Shown piece by piece: positions 1 to 10,880 of a stretch of 64,000 bases of DNA. Numbering within the stretch: the first letter of the stretch is position 1; every line of letters begins with the position of its first letter. Both the position numbers and the translations under genes were made by a program. The notes beneath the pieces are model-generated. The model did no database searches, was not told the DNA's origin, and saw only the letters and a program-made list of their open reading frames with translations. The stretch comes from Gnetum montanum (taxonomy: Eukaryota > Streptophyta > Gnetopsida > Gnetales > Gnetaceae), in contig MNCI01014407.1 in NCBI GenBank assembly GCA_015680685.1, positions 253,361 to 317,360 on the forward strand, given 5' to 3'.

Positions 1-197
1 TTATGCCTCGGTCACATGAGATAACCCTATTTTTAGCGATTTCCCTAAAGGGCACTGATCCCTAGTTGTTGCTAATGCTAATTAGTTTTCTAGCAGAAGA
101 ACAAGTGCTCGTCATCATTTAGTAAATAGCGTTGAGACTAGGAATTCTTTTAAAGCTTAGTGGTTGAGAGGGATCCTTCTTCATTTTCACATCCATA
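1..197. other. Sequence upstream of LINE ORF2, unassigned
   Basis: No recognisable coding signal. It directly precedes the LINE endonuclease and could be the spacer or ORF1 tail of the same element, whose 5' end lies outside the window. Confidence 0.3.
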
Positions 198-930
198 ATG
201 AAGTGCTGCTCATGAAATGTTAGGGGACTTTCAAATCCCCATAGAAGATCTATAGTCCAAGATTATATTCATAGGCATTCCTTAAATGTTACTTGTATTC
301 AAGAAGTTAAAGTCCATAGGATTTCATCTTCAAACCTATTGTAAGAGTATTTTTTCCAATAGTTATTATGTCTCATCTCACCATAAACATGGCAAAGGGG
401 GAGCTATAATTCTTCTTCACAGTAAGTGGCAGGAGTCTGTTATTGATCACAGTTGTGATAATTCAGGGCATTATTGTTGGGTTCAGTTATAGTACGCTAA
501 TGAAATCCTAGGGATCATTTCTATTTACGCTCCTTATAATTTGAATGATCGGAAGCTTTTTTGGAATTGGCTTGGGCACAACTCGATTGCAGCTAATTGG
601 ATCATTGTGGGAGACTTTAATATGATTGAACATATAAAAGATAAGTTTGGAGGATAGAGAGGTGGTTTAGACAATAAGGAACTTTCTATTTGGCTTTCGT
701 TGAAGAGAAAATTGAATTTGCAAGAAGCTAATGGAAACTACCCCTCTTTTAATACTTCTAATTGGTTTACTTGGAGTAATGCTAGACATAGAGACTTCTA
801 CATTTCTTCTAGGTTGGATCAAGTTTACCTATCTATGAATGCTTCTATTAAATTTACTACCACCAATGGTGCTCCTATTTAGGTAGATTATACCTAGGTT
901 CTATTAGATCATTATCCTATTCACTGATCT
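198..930 (+). pseudogene. LINE endonuclease domain (exonuclease-endonuclease-phosphatase fold)
   Basis: Starting at ATG 198 the translation gives MKCCS, a stop where Trp is expected, then NVRGLSNPHR, the usual start of plant LINE endonucleases. An IQEVK motif follows (catalytic Glu), then GDFNMIE near 610-630 (Asp/Asn of the active site), SRLDQV near 806-825 and DHYPIH near 907-924 (C-terminal catalytic His). At least one frameshift lies near 375, and stops interrupt the frame several times. All key active-site motifs can still be seen, so loss of function came from nonsense decay rather than domain loss. Confidence 0.85.
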
Positions 931-1589
931 CTTTCCCTCTCTGGCTGCTCCCACTCTTCTAATGACCTTTATATTTTTAACACTACCTTTCTTCATAGTA
1001 GCTTCCTTTGCTCTTTATTGATGCAAATATGGTATCTGCATCCTAAACCCTTTGGAAGAGATGGTTGGATTGATTGGTGGACTAATGCTTGTACTCACCT
1101 CTAGTGGTTTTTCAAATATGCAAGTAAATTGATGGCTTCAAAACTAAATTCACATAAGTCCAACCTTCATAAGGAAATATCCTTATTAGAAAATGCCATT
1201 AATAGAGGTGAAGCTACTGAGGCTCAATTTTTTTGCTTACAAATTGCCAAGGAGAACATGCATATGATGGATCACCATGAAGCTAGAGGTGCTCACCTTT
1301 GTGCCAGTCTCTCTTGGCTTCACATGGGTGACTAGGCTACTAAAGATTTTTTTTTTCTCGTTACAGGGGGATACCCATTGCCTAAAATCCTAGCTATTCA
1401 AGTTGATGACAATATCTTTACCTCCAAGACTGACATTCTATAGGCTTTCTTTGATTTCTACTCTTGAATTTTTCGAAAAGAAGATATTGATCCTACTACA
1501 GTTAATACTTGCTTAGGAGTTATTACTTCTTTTAATCGTTCCATCTTTGGGGATGCTTCTCTTCTTTCTAAATAGGATCTTGGTAAAGC

Positions 1590-2730
1590 TCTTCAACAAC
1601 TCCATGATGGCAAAGCCCCTAGCATGGATGGTCTTCCTATAGAATTTTTAAAAAACTTTTGGCCCACTCTTCAAGATATTGTCTATAGTGTGTATAAGGA
1701 AGCTCGTAGGAAAGGTTCCTTTGGCAAAGTGATCAATGTTAGTATTATTAAGCTTTTACCCAAGTCAGGAGATCATATGTGCATTAGAAATTGGTGCCCT
1801 ATTACTCTTTTAAATGTTATCTACAAAATTGTTGCTAAAGCTATAGCTAATAAATTAAAATCTTTTCTTCCTCATCTCATAAGCAAAGAGCAAACTAGTT
1901 TTGTTCAAGGCAAGTATATTTTAGAGAATGTCGTTATTGCTATTGAGGGCTTCCATTGGGCTTCTTTCACTAATCAAAAAGCCATTCTTCTTAAGCTTGA
2001 TTTTTCAAAAGCTTATGACATGCTTGATTGGTCCTTTTTAAAAAGTGTAGTTAAGCATCATAACTTGGGTACTAATTTTGATAGACATATCAATTTGGTT
2101 TTGTTAGAGGCCTCTTTAGTTATTTGTATTAATAGAGCCTTCTCTATGATTATTGAGCTTCAAAAATTAGTGTGAACAGGATGCCCTTTGGCTCTTTATC
2201 TTTTTACCCTAGCTATTGATGCTCTTGGAGCTATTCTTAGATGTTACAATGATTTTATGAGGTTGAGGTATCTCTCTTCCACAAGAAGGAAAGGATCTCA
2301 TTTATAGCTACTTTGTGGATGACACTTTTTTTACTTTGCTTGAGGACCCTAATAATTTTAACATTGCCTTGGACTATATTGACATCTATTATAGAGCCTC
2401 AGGAGCTAAAATCAATTGGAACAAAATATAAGCTATTCGATCTAGCTTCTCTCCAAGGCCTACTTGGACATATCATTTCAATATCAAGTGGCTTTCTCCT
2501 ATAGATGTTTTCACCCTTTTAGGTATCTCAATAGCTCTATTCATGACTCCAACTATCTTATGGAATAATGTGATGGATAAAGTGAAACATAAAGCTTTAA
2601 AATGGGCTTCTAAACCCTTATCTTTTGTAGGTAGATTTATCATAGTTAATCATATTTTAAGCTCCACTCATGTATACTACTCTTTCTTTATGGGTTCTTC
2701 CAAATATTTCTTTTAGTGCATCAAAAAAAT
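1590..2730 (+). pseudogene. LINE reverse transcriptase domain
   Basis: The longest open part (1624-2175) carries the plant LINE RT blocks: DGLPIEFLKNFW, then RNWCPITLLNVIYKI, FVQGKYILENV and LDFSKAYDMLDW (catalytic Asp region). TGCPLALYLFTLAID follows in the same family order after a stop at 2173. The catalytic YxDD box appears as FVDD at 2312-2323 in a shifted frame, after which thumb-type sequence (LLGISIAL, KWASKPLSFVGR) continues. Both aspartates remain, but TAG codons and frame changes prevent a product. Confidence 0.88.
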
Positions 2731-3539
2731 TCTTAAGAATTTTTTATGGTTGGACAAGGACAATCACAAAGCTTTTCATCAAGTTGCTTAGGATATCTCC
2801 AATTTAAGCAAGGAACACTAGGGCTTAGGCCTCACCTCTATTGAGCACCAAAGCATTCTCTTGGCTTCCAAGTGGGTCACTCACTGTATAGAAAGAGATG
2901 AAGCTTGGAAGATCCTTTTTAAGCATAATATTTATTGTCTTGGTAATCACCATAGATGAAAAAACACTCATTGAAGCAACTAGATCATCAATGGATGTTC
3001 TCAAAGGATTATAGGTTCTTTCTTCTTCAAGAAAATTTGGTGGTGTTGGAGTCAACTTAAAGGCTTTTGCAATGGAAACTTTCCCAGATAAGCTTGAACT
3101 CTTTGTTGATGCACTCCATCTAGTGGTCTCCTATTTTTAAAAAGAGTTTGGGTTGTCTTTATAACAAATTCTTGCACAGAGCCAGTCATTTTTCTGATCA
3201 CAATCTCCATCATGTTGCTCAATTATTTACTATTAGAAATGATTCTAATACCCTCTCTTGGCAACATGCCAAAGTAAAATGGGGTTTCAAGCCACAATAC
3301 TCTTATTTACTAGCAGATTGAGCATGTTCTCTCCAACTTTGGTGTTCCTAAGTTGCATAATAATACTCCTTGGTATGATGATTGGTTTTGGCTTGATGGT
3401 TCCCCCCTATGTTATTTATGCCTTTCTAAAGCCAAATCTTGGTTTCATGTGCAAGAATTCCAACTCTCCTTTTTAAATAGAAGATGCACCGTGCATCTTG
3501 AGGATCACCATTGGAAAGCTATTTTCATTGTGTTTGGAC

Positions 3540-3720
3540 TTCCAAGGCCCAACCTAAGTACCATTTCTTTTTCTAGTTCTTGATTCATCAAGGTCTTTCC
3601 ATTGGACATAGGCTTTACTTCTTAGAAGTTAACTACCCTAAATGCATCATTTGTCAAGTTGATGACTCTTTTGTGCATGTATTTTGGGATTGCTTGTTTT
3701 CTAGAATAATTTGGAAGCGG
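3540..3720 (+). pseudogene. LINE C-terminal zinc-binding domain (zf-RVT type)
   Basis: In the frame open from 3580 to 3867 the segment 3643-3693 reads CIICQVDDSFVHVFWDC, with the Cys-x2-Cys...His...Cys spacing typical of the zinc-binding region after plant LINE reverse transcriptases. It marks the 3' end of the ORF2 coding region. Similar domains are common in plant genomes as LINE remnants. Confidence 0.8.
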
Positions 3721-3870
3721 TGTCAATCTCTCCAAGTTTTTATTCCTAACCATTTTTTAGTTTACCTCTATGTATCCTCAAAGATGACTATGTTAAGAAA
3801 CACCTTCAAAAAGCCTAGAAAATCATCTTATTTGAGATTATTTTCTTTATTTGGAAATGTTGTCTAGATT

Positions 3871-5049
3871 CTTGGTATTAAAACACAAACTACATTGAAT
3901 TTGACTATGGTATGAAATGCTCTATTGCTAGTAATGTTTCACTTCAATGTCGAGAACTAGGATTTATCAATAATATTAATTTTTCTTAAGCGATATCTCT
4001 TTTGAATTGCCTATTTTGGTTTTTTCTAGCTTTTGTCCTAGGTGGTGCAAAAAGCTTTTGTCTTGTTGCAGGTGCTTGGGGNAACTCACCTTAACAACCC
4101 CTCATCCCCCCCATCAATGAGTAATCAATAAGTGGCTAGCAATCAACAGAAGTCCTCTTCTTCCTTTTCTCCTCCCATCTCTTTTCCAATACCATCTCCC
4201 CTTTCTTTCCCTTCTCACACCCCTTTTTCTCACCATAGCCCTAGCTCTAGCCCTACCCCAGTACTCAAACTGGCTTAAGCAAGAAGCCATTGAGGTTAAA
4301 TGATTTAGAAGGCTTGAGAGGTTTTTCCTTGAGCTCAACTATGAGAAGGACTAGGAGAAAGGTTGGGGTAGCATCCTAACTAGGAAGGAGAAAGCTATTA
4401 CCTACCTATAGGAGGGGGATGGTTAGACTAAGTAGTTAATTTAGGCCATCCAGTCATATCGCAAGTACCTTCAAGAGGAGATGCACAACCACCAAAGCAG
4501 ATGGATTAGCAAATAATCCGCTAAGTCTACATCCACCTTCCCCCTTTATTGTCTCTTTCTTAATGTTTTACTCATTCATGTTGATGAAGTATTAACTTCG
4601 GTTATTTTAATTTACTATATTCCATTTGTAATATTACTGTTCTGCTCTTATATTTTAAGTTCTATTTCAATTATCAGTTATGCTTCTCTTTACTTGAGGC
4701 TATTCCTAGGCTAGCCATGCCCATAAGCAAGGTGTTCCTTTTGGGTGTTGTATGTTAGTTTTCCTCATGGTCCAAAATTTCCACATCGACAATATTATAC
4801 CTATAAGTACCCTTTTTGCTACTCATTTCAAGATTTTTTCAAATTTATGTCCTACTTTAAAAAAGGAAAAGTAGCATATGTCTTGTGTGCCTTATGCAAA
4901 CATAGTAGGAGTTTTAATGTATGTCATAAAATGTACAAGGCCATATATGTCTTTTACAATTGGAATTCTTAGTAAATTTATGGAAAATCCTAGTAAATGC
5001 CATTGGGCTATAGTGAAATAGATGCTTTGTTATTGAGAATTTATGTATC
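3871..5049. other. No gene recognised; one ambiguous base at 4082
   Basis: The region after the LINE contains the only non-ACGT base (n at 4082), a pyrimidine-rich stretch (4080-4260) and a weak reading frame on + from about 4275 to 4520. That frame contains LELNYEKD and GWGSILTRKEKAI if TAG codons are read through, and I do not recognise it. Short open frames at 4114-4338 (-) and 4745-4972 (+) look like chance. It may be LINE 3' untranslated sequence or a further decayed insert. Confidence 0.35.
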
Positions 5050-5583
5050 ACCAATAATAAAGATAGCAATGAGATTACGGGCTTGTTGATTTTGATTATG
5101 CAGGTGACCTAGATAAGAGCAAATCAACCACAGGTTATGTCTTTACCCTTACAGTAGGTCCAATTAGTTCGATGTTAAAATTATAAATTGTTGTAGTGTT
5201 GTCTACTACTAAAGCAAAGTACATGGCTGCTATAGAAGCTTGCAAGAAAGATAGTTAGTTGCAAGGCATATTGGGTGAGTTGGACATAAAAAAAAAAAGT
5301 AAAAATATTTTGTGGTAATCGAAATGTTATATATTTAGCCAAGAATCAAATTCACCATAGTAGAACAAAACATATTCTTACCAAATATCATCGAATAACA
5401 TAGGTTATTGAAAAAAGTGGAGTATTACTTGAGAAAATTCATACAAGTCAAAATTGTATAAACATGTTAACAAAGCTAGTACTATTAAAGAAATTCATGT
5501 GGTACTTAGAATTTCTAGGCTTGTAGAAAAGGTGACGAAAATATTTGGGCAAGGCAAAGTGAGTTTGTTGTCAATTTGGAGAT
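5050..5583 (+). pseudogene. Copia RNase H and pol C-terminus (element I)
   Basis: The + strand carries the last part of a Ty1/copia polyprotein: DYAGDLDKSKSTTGYVF (RNase H), STTKAKYMAAIEACK, LAKNQIHHSRTKHI and a degenerate MLTK near the end. These are the standard C-terminal copia landmarks. Frameshifts and stops are present, and everything upstream (gag, protease, integrase, RT) is missing. The segment runs directly into a purine-rich tract and a TGTTATG LTR start, so it is the 3' end of a 5'-truncated element. Confidence 0.85.
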
Positions 5584-6026
5584 TGTTATGTTGATAATAA
5601 GTTATCCTTTTTTTTTTCCTTTTCTCTAATGTTTCCCTTTTTTGTTTGATGTTTCCTTATTTTTTTTTTGGGAATTTCACTTTTCTCGTTTTTGAAAAAC
5701 TAGTAAACATAAAATTGAGTTGTTATTTAACCCAATGTAACGTGTACTCTCTTCTATTTATAATCTAGGAATTACCAAAGTTAAGCACCAAAAATCAAGA
5801 GAGACTATGCTATAATACATGCATAGTATGAGCTTGTTATATGCAATTAGAGAGAGTAAAAGAAGCCTTGTACTCACCAAATCATCCAGATTAAAATTAT
5901 TTTGCCTTGCACTATGGATGTTTTCCTTAACATTGAAGGGTTTTACCATGTAAATCTTATGTGTTTTATTTTTCTCTTTATTTTCTACTATTTACTAGAT
6001 CCTTTGGTTCTGTCATTTTCCCAACA
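5584..6026 (+). repeat. 3' LTR of truncated copia element I
   Basis: It begins TGTTATG immediately after a purine tract ending GGAGAT (about 5572-5583) and ends CCCAACA, giving TG...CA termini and a length of 443 bp. Its position right after the copia RNase H end supports the call. No second copy exists in the window, so the boundaries rest on terminal motifs only. Confidence 0.65.
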
Positions 6027-7017
6027 ACTATGAAAACAAAGAGAGAGTAAGGAGATAGGAGGAGATCCAAAGATAGATTTCACAAGAAGATTGTTCATAA
6101 GACATTCATTTACATAGGTAGAAATGGAACTCATCAACTATGCTTCTAAGTGTGACTCAAATTGAACCACTTCAACCACATGTCATCCATAAAGATAATT
6201 CTTGCATGAAATTTTGCATGGTTTTACAACTATCTACCAAAGGCTAACACTAAATAATGAGGTGTTAGCCTAATGTTAAGATTCTCGACTTAAAATCTCC
6301 AAGTCATGGATTTAATTTTCAAGGGTAATGCTGAATTATAAAGTTTTATTTGAACTATATTACAATTATTTCAAGGTTCAAACAACTCCAAAAGGATAAC
6401 ACTTATGACCATAGGATTTAGCATAAGATTTTCCTTTTAACATGTATGATTAAGGTTAGTGGTAGCACTCTTTTCTATGGCAACCTGACTTGCTTATGAA
6501 ATCCTACCCTATTGCTCAAGTTGCATTTAAATGAGACTGAAAGTGACACTCTTCTAACATGGATAAAGAAAGGTAATAATCAAGCAAGATGCCAACTGTG
6601 TATTGGGCCCTCAAAGTTTCTTTAAATTTTTCATAACTTTAATTTACCTTGTAACAACTTGAAAGTGCAATATGCAGTACACAATTTCCAGAATGCATGG
6701 CCTTTCAGTTATTTTGCTAAAGCCTAGGCATAATTATTCAAAGGGATTAAGCTATTGTTGATGGCTTGACCCTCATAGGATCTATGATCCAATGATATTT
6801 GGGTTATTTCCACATTGAAGCCTATACAAAATGATTATAATTTTTTTTTGTCCAAGTCCAATGTCCCAGAAACATCATCTTCAATTAGGTGGTGTTTGCA
6901 AAGCTATAAAAAATTTGCTTAAAAGATGCTATGCCTTTTGAATAATGCTAAAAAGTTAACATAGTTTTCATAATTTTTTAAAACCATAGGCTTGAATCAT
7001 ACACCTTCCAAAGATTG
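6027..7017. other. Unassigned AT-rich sequence left of element D
   Basis: No coding signal or repeat boundary was recognised. The last bases (CCAAT, 7018-7022) form the left target-site duplication of element D, so this DNA is the insertion site and continues at 28172. Confidence 0.4.
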
Positions 7018-7022
7018 CCAAT
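7018..7022. other. Target-site duplication of D, left copy (CCAAT)
   Basis: Five bases identical to 28167-28171, immediately outside the TG...CA ends of element D. Confidence 0.85.
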
Positions 7023-7502
7023 TGATGAATCATAGATTGGTTACATCGACTAGGCCTCATTGACTAGGCCCCATTGACTAGGCCTTATCAACTAGGCTAC
7101 ATTGATGCATGATTTGATGCATTGATGTGGCCTCATCAATGTAGTGTCTATTTTCACCTATACATACACACTCACCCATCATATTTATGGCAATCTTTGT
7201 CATAGTGTAGCAAACCTCTTATAGTTTTCTTCCCTAAAGTTAGAATATTTTCCCAAGTGCCTGTAGTAAGAGTCATTGAGTGTATGGATCTTTATTCGAG
7301 CACTATTATACCTGAGCACAACAATGTGTGTAGCAATAAAGATGAGCTTTTTGATAAACCTTACAACGCTTTGGCTAAATTAAATATTTTCTTCATGCAT
7401 TCAATTTTTTTAGTAATTTTATTTAATGCTCTTAAGTAATTAAGATAAATTAAGCTAAATTAAGCTAGATTAAATAGTGATTAATTAAGCAAATAAGTAC
7501 TT
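7023..7502 (+). repeat. 5' LTR of element D, truncated
   Basis: Collinear with the first 400-odd bases of the LTR at 27334: shared blocks include GTTAGAATATTTTCCAAG-type sequence, the GAGTGTATGGA block, the AATAAAGATGA block and the run of TTAAGCTAAATT repeats. Homology stops at about 7502, where gag-like sequence begins, so the second half of the LTR and the primer site are deleted. The U3 start holds four 14-bp repeats that the 3' LTR lacks. The TATA position reads TATACA (7159-7164) instead of TATAAAT. Confidence 0.85.
7048..7103 (+). repeat. Four tandem 14-bp U3 repeats (GACTAGGCCnCATT)
   Basis: Units at 7048, 7062, 7076 and 7090: GACTAGGCCTCATT, GACTAGGCCCCATT, GACTAGGCCTTATC, AACTAGGCTACATT. 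They lie about 55 bp upstream of the TATA-like site, where enhancer-type repeats sit in LTR promoters. A similar unit recurs once at 15013-15026, in front of this element's additional ORF. Confidence 0.85.
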
Positions 7503-9235
7503 GACTTCACCTTAATCCTACATCAAGATGAATAATTGTGATGGCGAGATATGGAGGGAAACATTCTAATGTCTTTTGATTGATCTGTGCCTAGGATGTT
7601 GTTCCAAACTCTTATGAGGTTAGGCATCCCAAATCTTCAAGAAGAGTACGTTATGCATGACCATGGCTATTAGGACTACCATCCCATGGAAACAGAGGAG
7701 AAAACAGTTCACCAATCCATTATTCCTACTAAACCAAAATGATAATGAGGATCCTCCCTCTAGGGGTTCTCAACATGAAGATTCTTCATCCCTTGATATT
7801 GGTGATGCAAGCTTGAACTTGAATGTACATTCCATTATCAACAATCCAGGTTTAGGCAAAAGTGGAAGTCAAAGTAGGAGCTCGGGCAAGCATCAAGATG
7901 ATAAGAGAGTCGACAAACATGATCATGACAAGCTTTGAGGTAGTTGCAGATACCATAGTGGTGGCAATCCTTCTCCTTCTTCATCGTCTTCATTTTCATC
8001 TTCTTCTTCCTCTTCTAGTTCTGATAGATGTTGCAGAAAGGACAACCATGATGAAGGTGAACAATGGGACAATAATGATCACTGAGCATGCCATGAACAA
8101 AGGGGTAGCAGATCACATCATGGACATCATCAAAATAATGATGATGATGAGCCTTTGCTGGCAACTCAGATCATGCTAAATATTGTAGAGGTAGTAAAAA
8201 TTCCAACTAGGCATGTGAAAGATAGTCAGATCAAGCGACTTGACATGAACAATATTCCCAAATTTGAGGGGGAATATAACTCTAATTTGCAAACACATCT
8301 TCAAGCCTTTCATGATTCTTGTTTCTTACAAAATATTGAATATGATTGGCAAAAATTAAAGCTATTTCCCAAGACACTCATCAAGGAAGCAAAAAGCTGG
8401 TATCAATTCTTGGAGTTGGAATCCATTCACAAGTAGAGTACAATGCTAGAGTTGTTTAATGATAAGTACCAAACGTACTTCCAAGTGTCTAATCTAAGAA
8501 GGTAGATCCAAGGATGGAAGCAAGGAACACATGAATCCTTGGATGCTACCATGGATAAATACTATTCTCTAATACACTGATGCCTTGGACATGATTATTC
8601 TCAGAAGGAACAACTTTGCCACATCATGGATGGACTCAAACTAGAAACAAGAAGAACTCTTGAGGTTTATGCCCAAGGAAGACTATTAGAACTTAGAGCC
8701 CATCAGATCCAAAGGTTGATAGAGTAGGTAGTAAAAGAAGAAGGAGAACTAAGAAAATGGGAAAGTGTTAAGGAATATTACAAGGATCCTTCCATTAGAA
8801 AAAAGAAGGTTTGATTTTATGACAATGAGAAAGAGTCACCACTTGATGAGGTGGTGAACAAAAAAACCTCACCAATACAAAAATCTATTTCCAAGATATC
8901 AATGAAGGTTGATAAATTATGGGACTCTTGGAATGAAAAATTCCAAACAACTCTAAGTATTGTAGAAGAATCAAGAAAGAAAAGTAGTGATCATGACTAT
9001 AGGAGGTGAAAAGAAGTTGAACATGCCTACTAAACAAGTAAGGGCAAGACTATGATGGTAGAAGAGGTTGTGAAGTTAGAATCAAATAATGATGGTGAGT
9101 GTGACATTTGCCAATATGAACATCCTAAAGGATGTTTCCCTATCATGTCACACTTGCAGGAGTTTGGGGTGTACGTGTTAAATCCTAGATTAGTAAGAAG
9201 GCAAGCACCTAGAAGATTGCCTTATCCTTAAGGGA
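7503..9235 (+). pseudogene. Ty3 gag of element D (capsid and nucleocapsid)
   Basis: Gag packages element RNA in cytoplasmic particles. The N-terminus is deleted: the sequence joins in at the point matching F about 59677. It then shows a Ser/Asp/His-rich stretch (7860-8140), the conserved DDEPLLAT (8136-8160), then MNNIPKFEGEY, WQKLKLFPKTLIKEAKSWYQ, a TMLELFNDKYQTY block and GWKQGTHESLD, which are hallmarks of the retrotransposon gag domain. A zinc-knuckle-like CDICQYEHPKGC is at 9100-9135 (Cys-x2-Cys-x3-His-x3-Cys). The frame is closed mainly by TAG and TGA codons and some frameshifts. F gag (59534-61500) is its closest relative here. Confidence 0.88.
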
Positions 9236-9790
9236 CTCCAAGGTAGTTCCACTAGCAATAACAAGCTTATTATCCAAGTGGAGCTCCACCATAGCCATAT
9301 CAACAATACTAGTAGTCACATAACCCACAGTCATGGGGGATGCCACCACCAAGGCCAGAACACCTTCACAGGAAACCATATCCATATGGGTACTATGTTC
9401 AACAACCAATGTCTTTGTGTGACTCTTCTAGTCACACTTCTTTTCAGCATCATTACTATTCTCTAAAGTATTATAGAAGTCATTATCCATCTATTAGAGG
9501 GGAAAGCCCATATTCTTATCCCCTCCTCATCCTTCATCACATGCTCCTTCACCCTCAACCATTTTACCCTTACTCCATCCATGCAGGGTGAGTTTCTAGC
9601 CTAGCTACAACAACAGAATGCTACCAAGGCCGTTAACGTATAACCGGCTCCTCAACCAAGTGGTTTAGAACCAAGATCCTATAAAAGACCATTCTTTCAA
9701 ACCAATAGTCCTACTAAACCCTCACCTACTTATGTGGTTGGTCATCCTATATTTCCTTTATTCTCTGCATCCATTCCTTTTCGAGAGCCC
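9236..9790 (+). pseudogene. Pro/Gln/Tyr-rich gag C-terminal region of D
   Basis: Low-complexity coding that joins nucleocapsid to protease: repeated PP, QQ, YY and PYPYGYYVQQ-like tracts. Aligning it with F (61540-61960) shows that several TAG stops in D correspond to CAA or CAG in F and the reverse. For example the SWGMPPPR block is shared by both, and the preceding GAPP-stop-PYQQY in D is GVPPQPHEQY in F. This makes C-to-T decay of Gln codons directly visible. Confidence 0.75.
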
Positions 9791-9814
9791 TTTAAACCAA
9801 ATGCCTCCCAAGAT

Positions 9815-10265
9815 TTATATAGTTATGTTAATTGATGTTGTATCTGATTGGATCAATGCTGGTGACCTTCCTAGGAAGAGATTTGATCTTGGAAGTCCTC
9901 TCATCTATTTGTAGATTACTGGGAATGAGCCAAGCAAAGCTTTTCTTGATTTAGATTTTGGAGTTATTTTGATTTCTCATGAAATGTACAATGCTTGAAA
10001 CTTGCCTTCTCTCAAGAAGAGAAACATTCATTTAGAACTGACAAATCAATTGATCACTATTTCACTAGGATTGGTAAAAGATATTATGACCACTATCTAT
10101 GGGTGGTATTATCCTATTGATTTCCTAGTAATCAAAGTTGACAATTACAAGGGGAACTTTCCAATTATTATGGAAAGGGCTTGGTTGAGCACTATTGATG
10201 CAAAAATGGACATCAGAGATCTTTTCCTAAAATTTTTTAAGGAAAAAGCATTTGGAAAGATTGAA
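9815..10265 (+). pseudogene. Aspartic protease domain of element D
   Basis: Homologous to F 62110-62545 and to the Tat/Athila protease, which cleaves the gag-pol polyprotein. Seen in order: DWINAGDLPRKRF, FLDLDFGVILISHEMY (9942-9990, the position of the catalytic D-[ST/L]-G), LTNQLITISLGLVKDI, YPIDFLVIKVDNYKGNFPII and STIDAKMDI. The active-site triplet reads DLD, where F reads DLT and an ancestral DLG or DTG is expected, so the glycine is lost in both copies. One stop separates the first two blocks. Confidence 0.8.
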
Positions 10266-10880
10266 AAGTAGTGAGTTCCATGTATCAAATAGAATAATAC
10301 AAGGTGCAACGACATGCAGAAACTCTAGTTCATGAAAAGAGTATCCATTTCTACATGTAGGCAATGTGCAAATGAGGAAAATATTTAAAGGTGCCTGTAA
10401 GCAGCCATAAAACAAAAGGATACCTAGTGGCGGATAGCTGATCTTAGAAGTAGCACACTTTGTATGGAACCTACTGAGAGCTTAACATGTGCCTATGTTT
10501 AAGGCATGGATAAACTAGAGCTAGTTTCTCACCAACTCTCTAATGATGCAAATAATGATACCAATTGGAAAGAGATAAAAATCTTTGAAAATTTTAAACA
10601 AGATCCACTTAGAGTTGAAAACTTTGCCTACCAGCATGGTGTATGCATTTTTGAAAAATAGCAAGCCAATAATCATCAATGCTAATCTTACTTCTAAATA
10701 GAAATAGATCCTCTTAAGGGTGGTCAACAAATGGTTAACAACCTTTGCTTGATCATATCTTGAATTCATAGGGATTGATCTTAGGATATGCTAGCATCGT
10801 ATCTACTTGATCTGACCATGAAGCCAAACAAGTAGCCATAGTGGTGATTGAATCCCAAATTGAAGTAAATCATCAAAAAG
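10266..10880 (+). other. Degenerate linker between protease and RT in D
   Basis: The first part aligns with F 62545-62880 (for example CCATGTATCA, then AAACAAAAGGATACC against AAACAAGAGGACAG). No catalytic motif can be read through it. It should encode the protease-RT connection, but stops are frequent. Confidence 0.5.

Larger units (their letters stand above)
198..3870 (+). mobile_element. Decayed L1-type LINE (non-LTR retrotransposon), ORF2 region
   Basis: The stretch reads in L1 ORF2 order: apurinic endonuclease (about 198-930), linker, reverse transcriptase (about 1590-2730) and a C-terminal zinc-binding reverse-transcriptase domain (about 3540-3720). In life ORF2 nicks the target and primes reverse transcription from the nick. 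Here the frame is broken by many stops, mainly TAG and TGA at expected Gln or Trp, and by a few frameshifts, so it is dead. No poly(A) tail, 3' end or target duplication was found. ORF1 is absent or lies before the window. Domain order and motifs make the family call firm; the exact boundaries are uncertain. Confidence 0.88.

Noticed and set aside
7023-7502. Solo LTR
   Set aside because: The LTR at 27334-28166 shares the CCAAT duplication, so 7023-7502 is the 5' LTR of D after an internal deletion.
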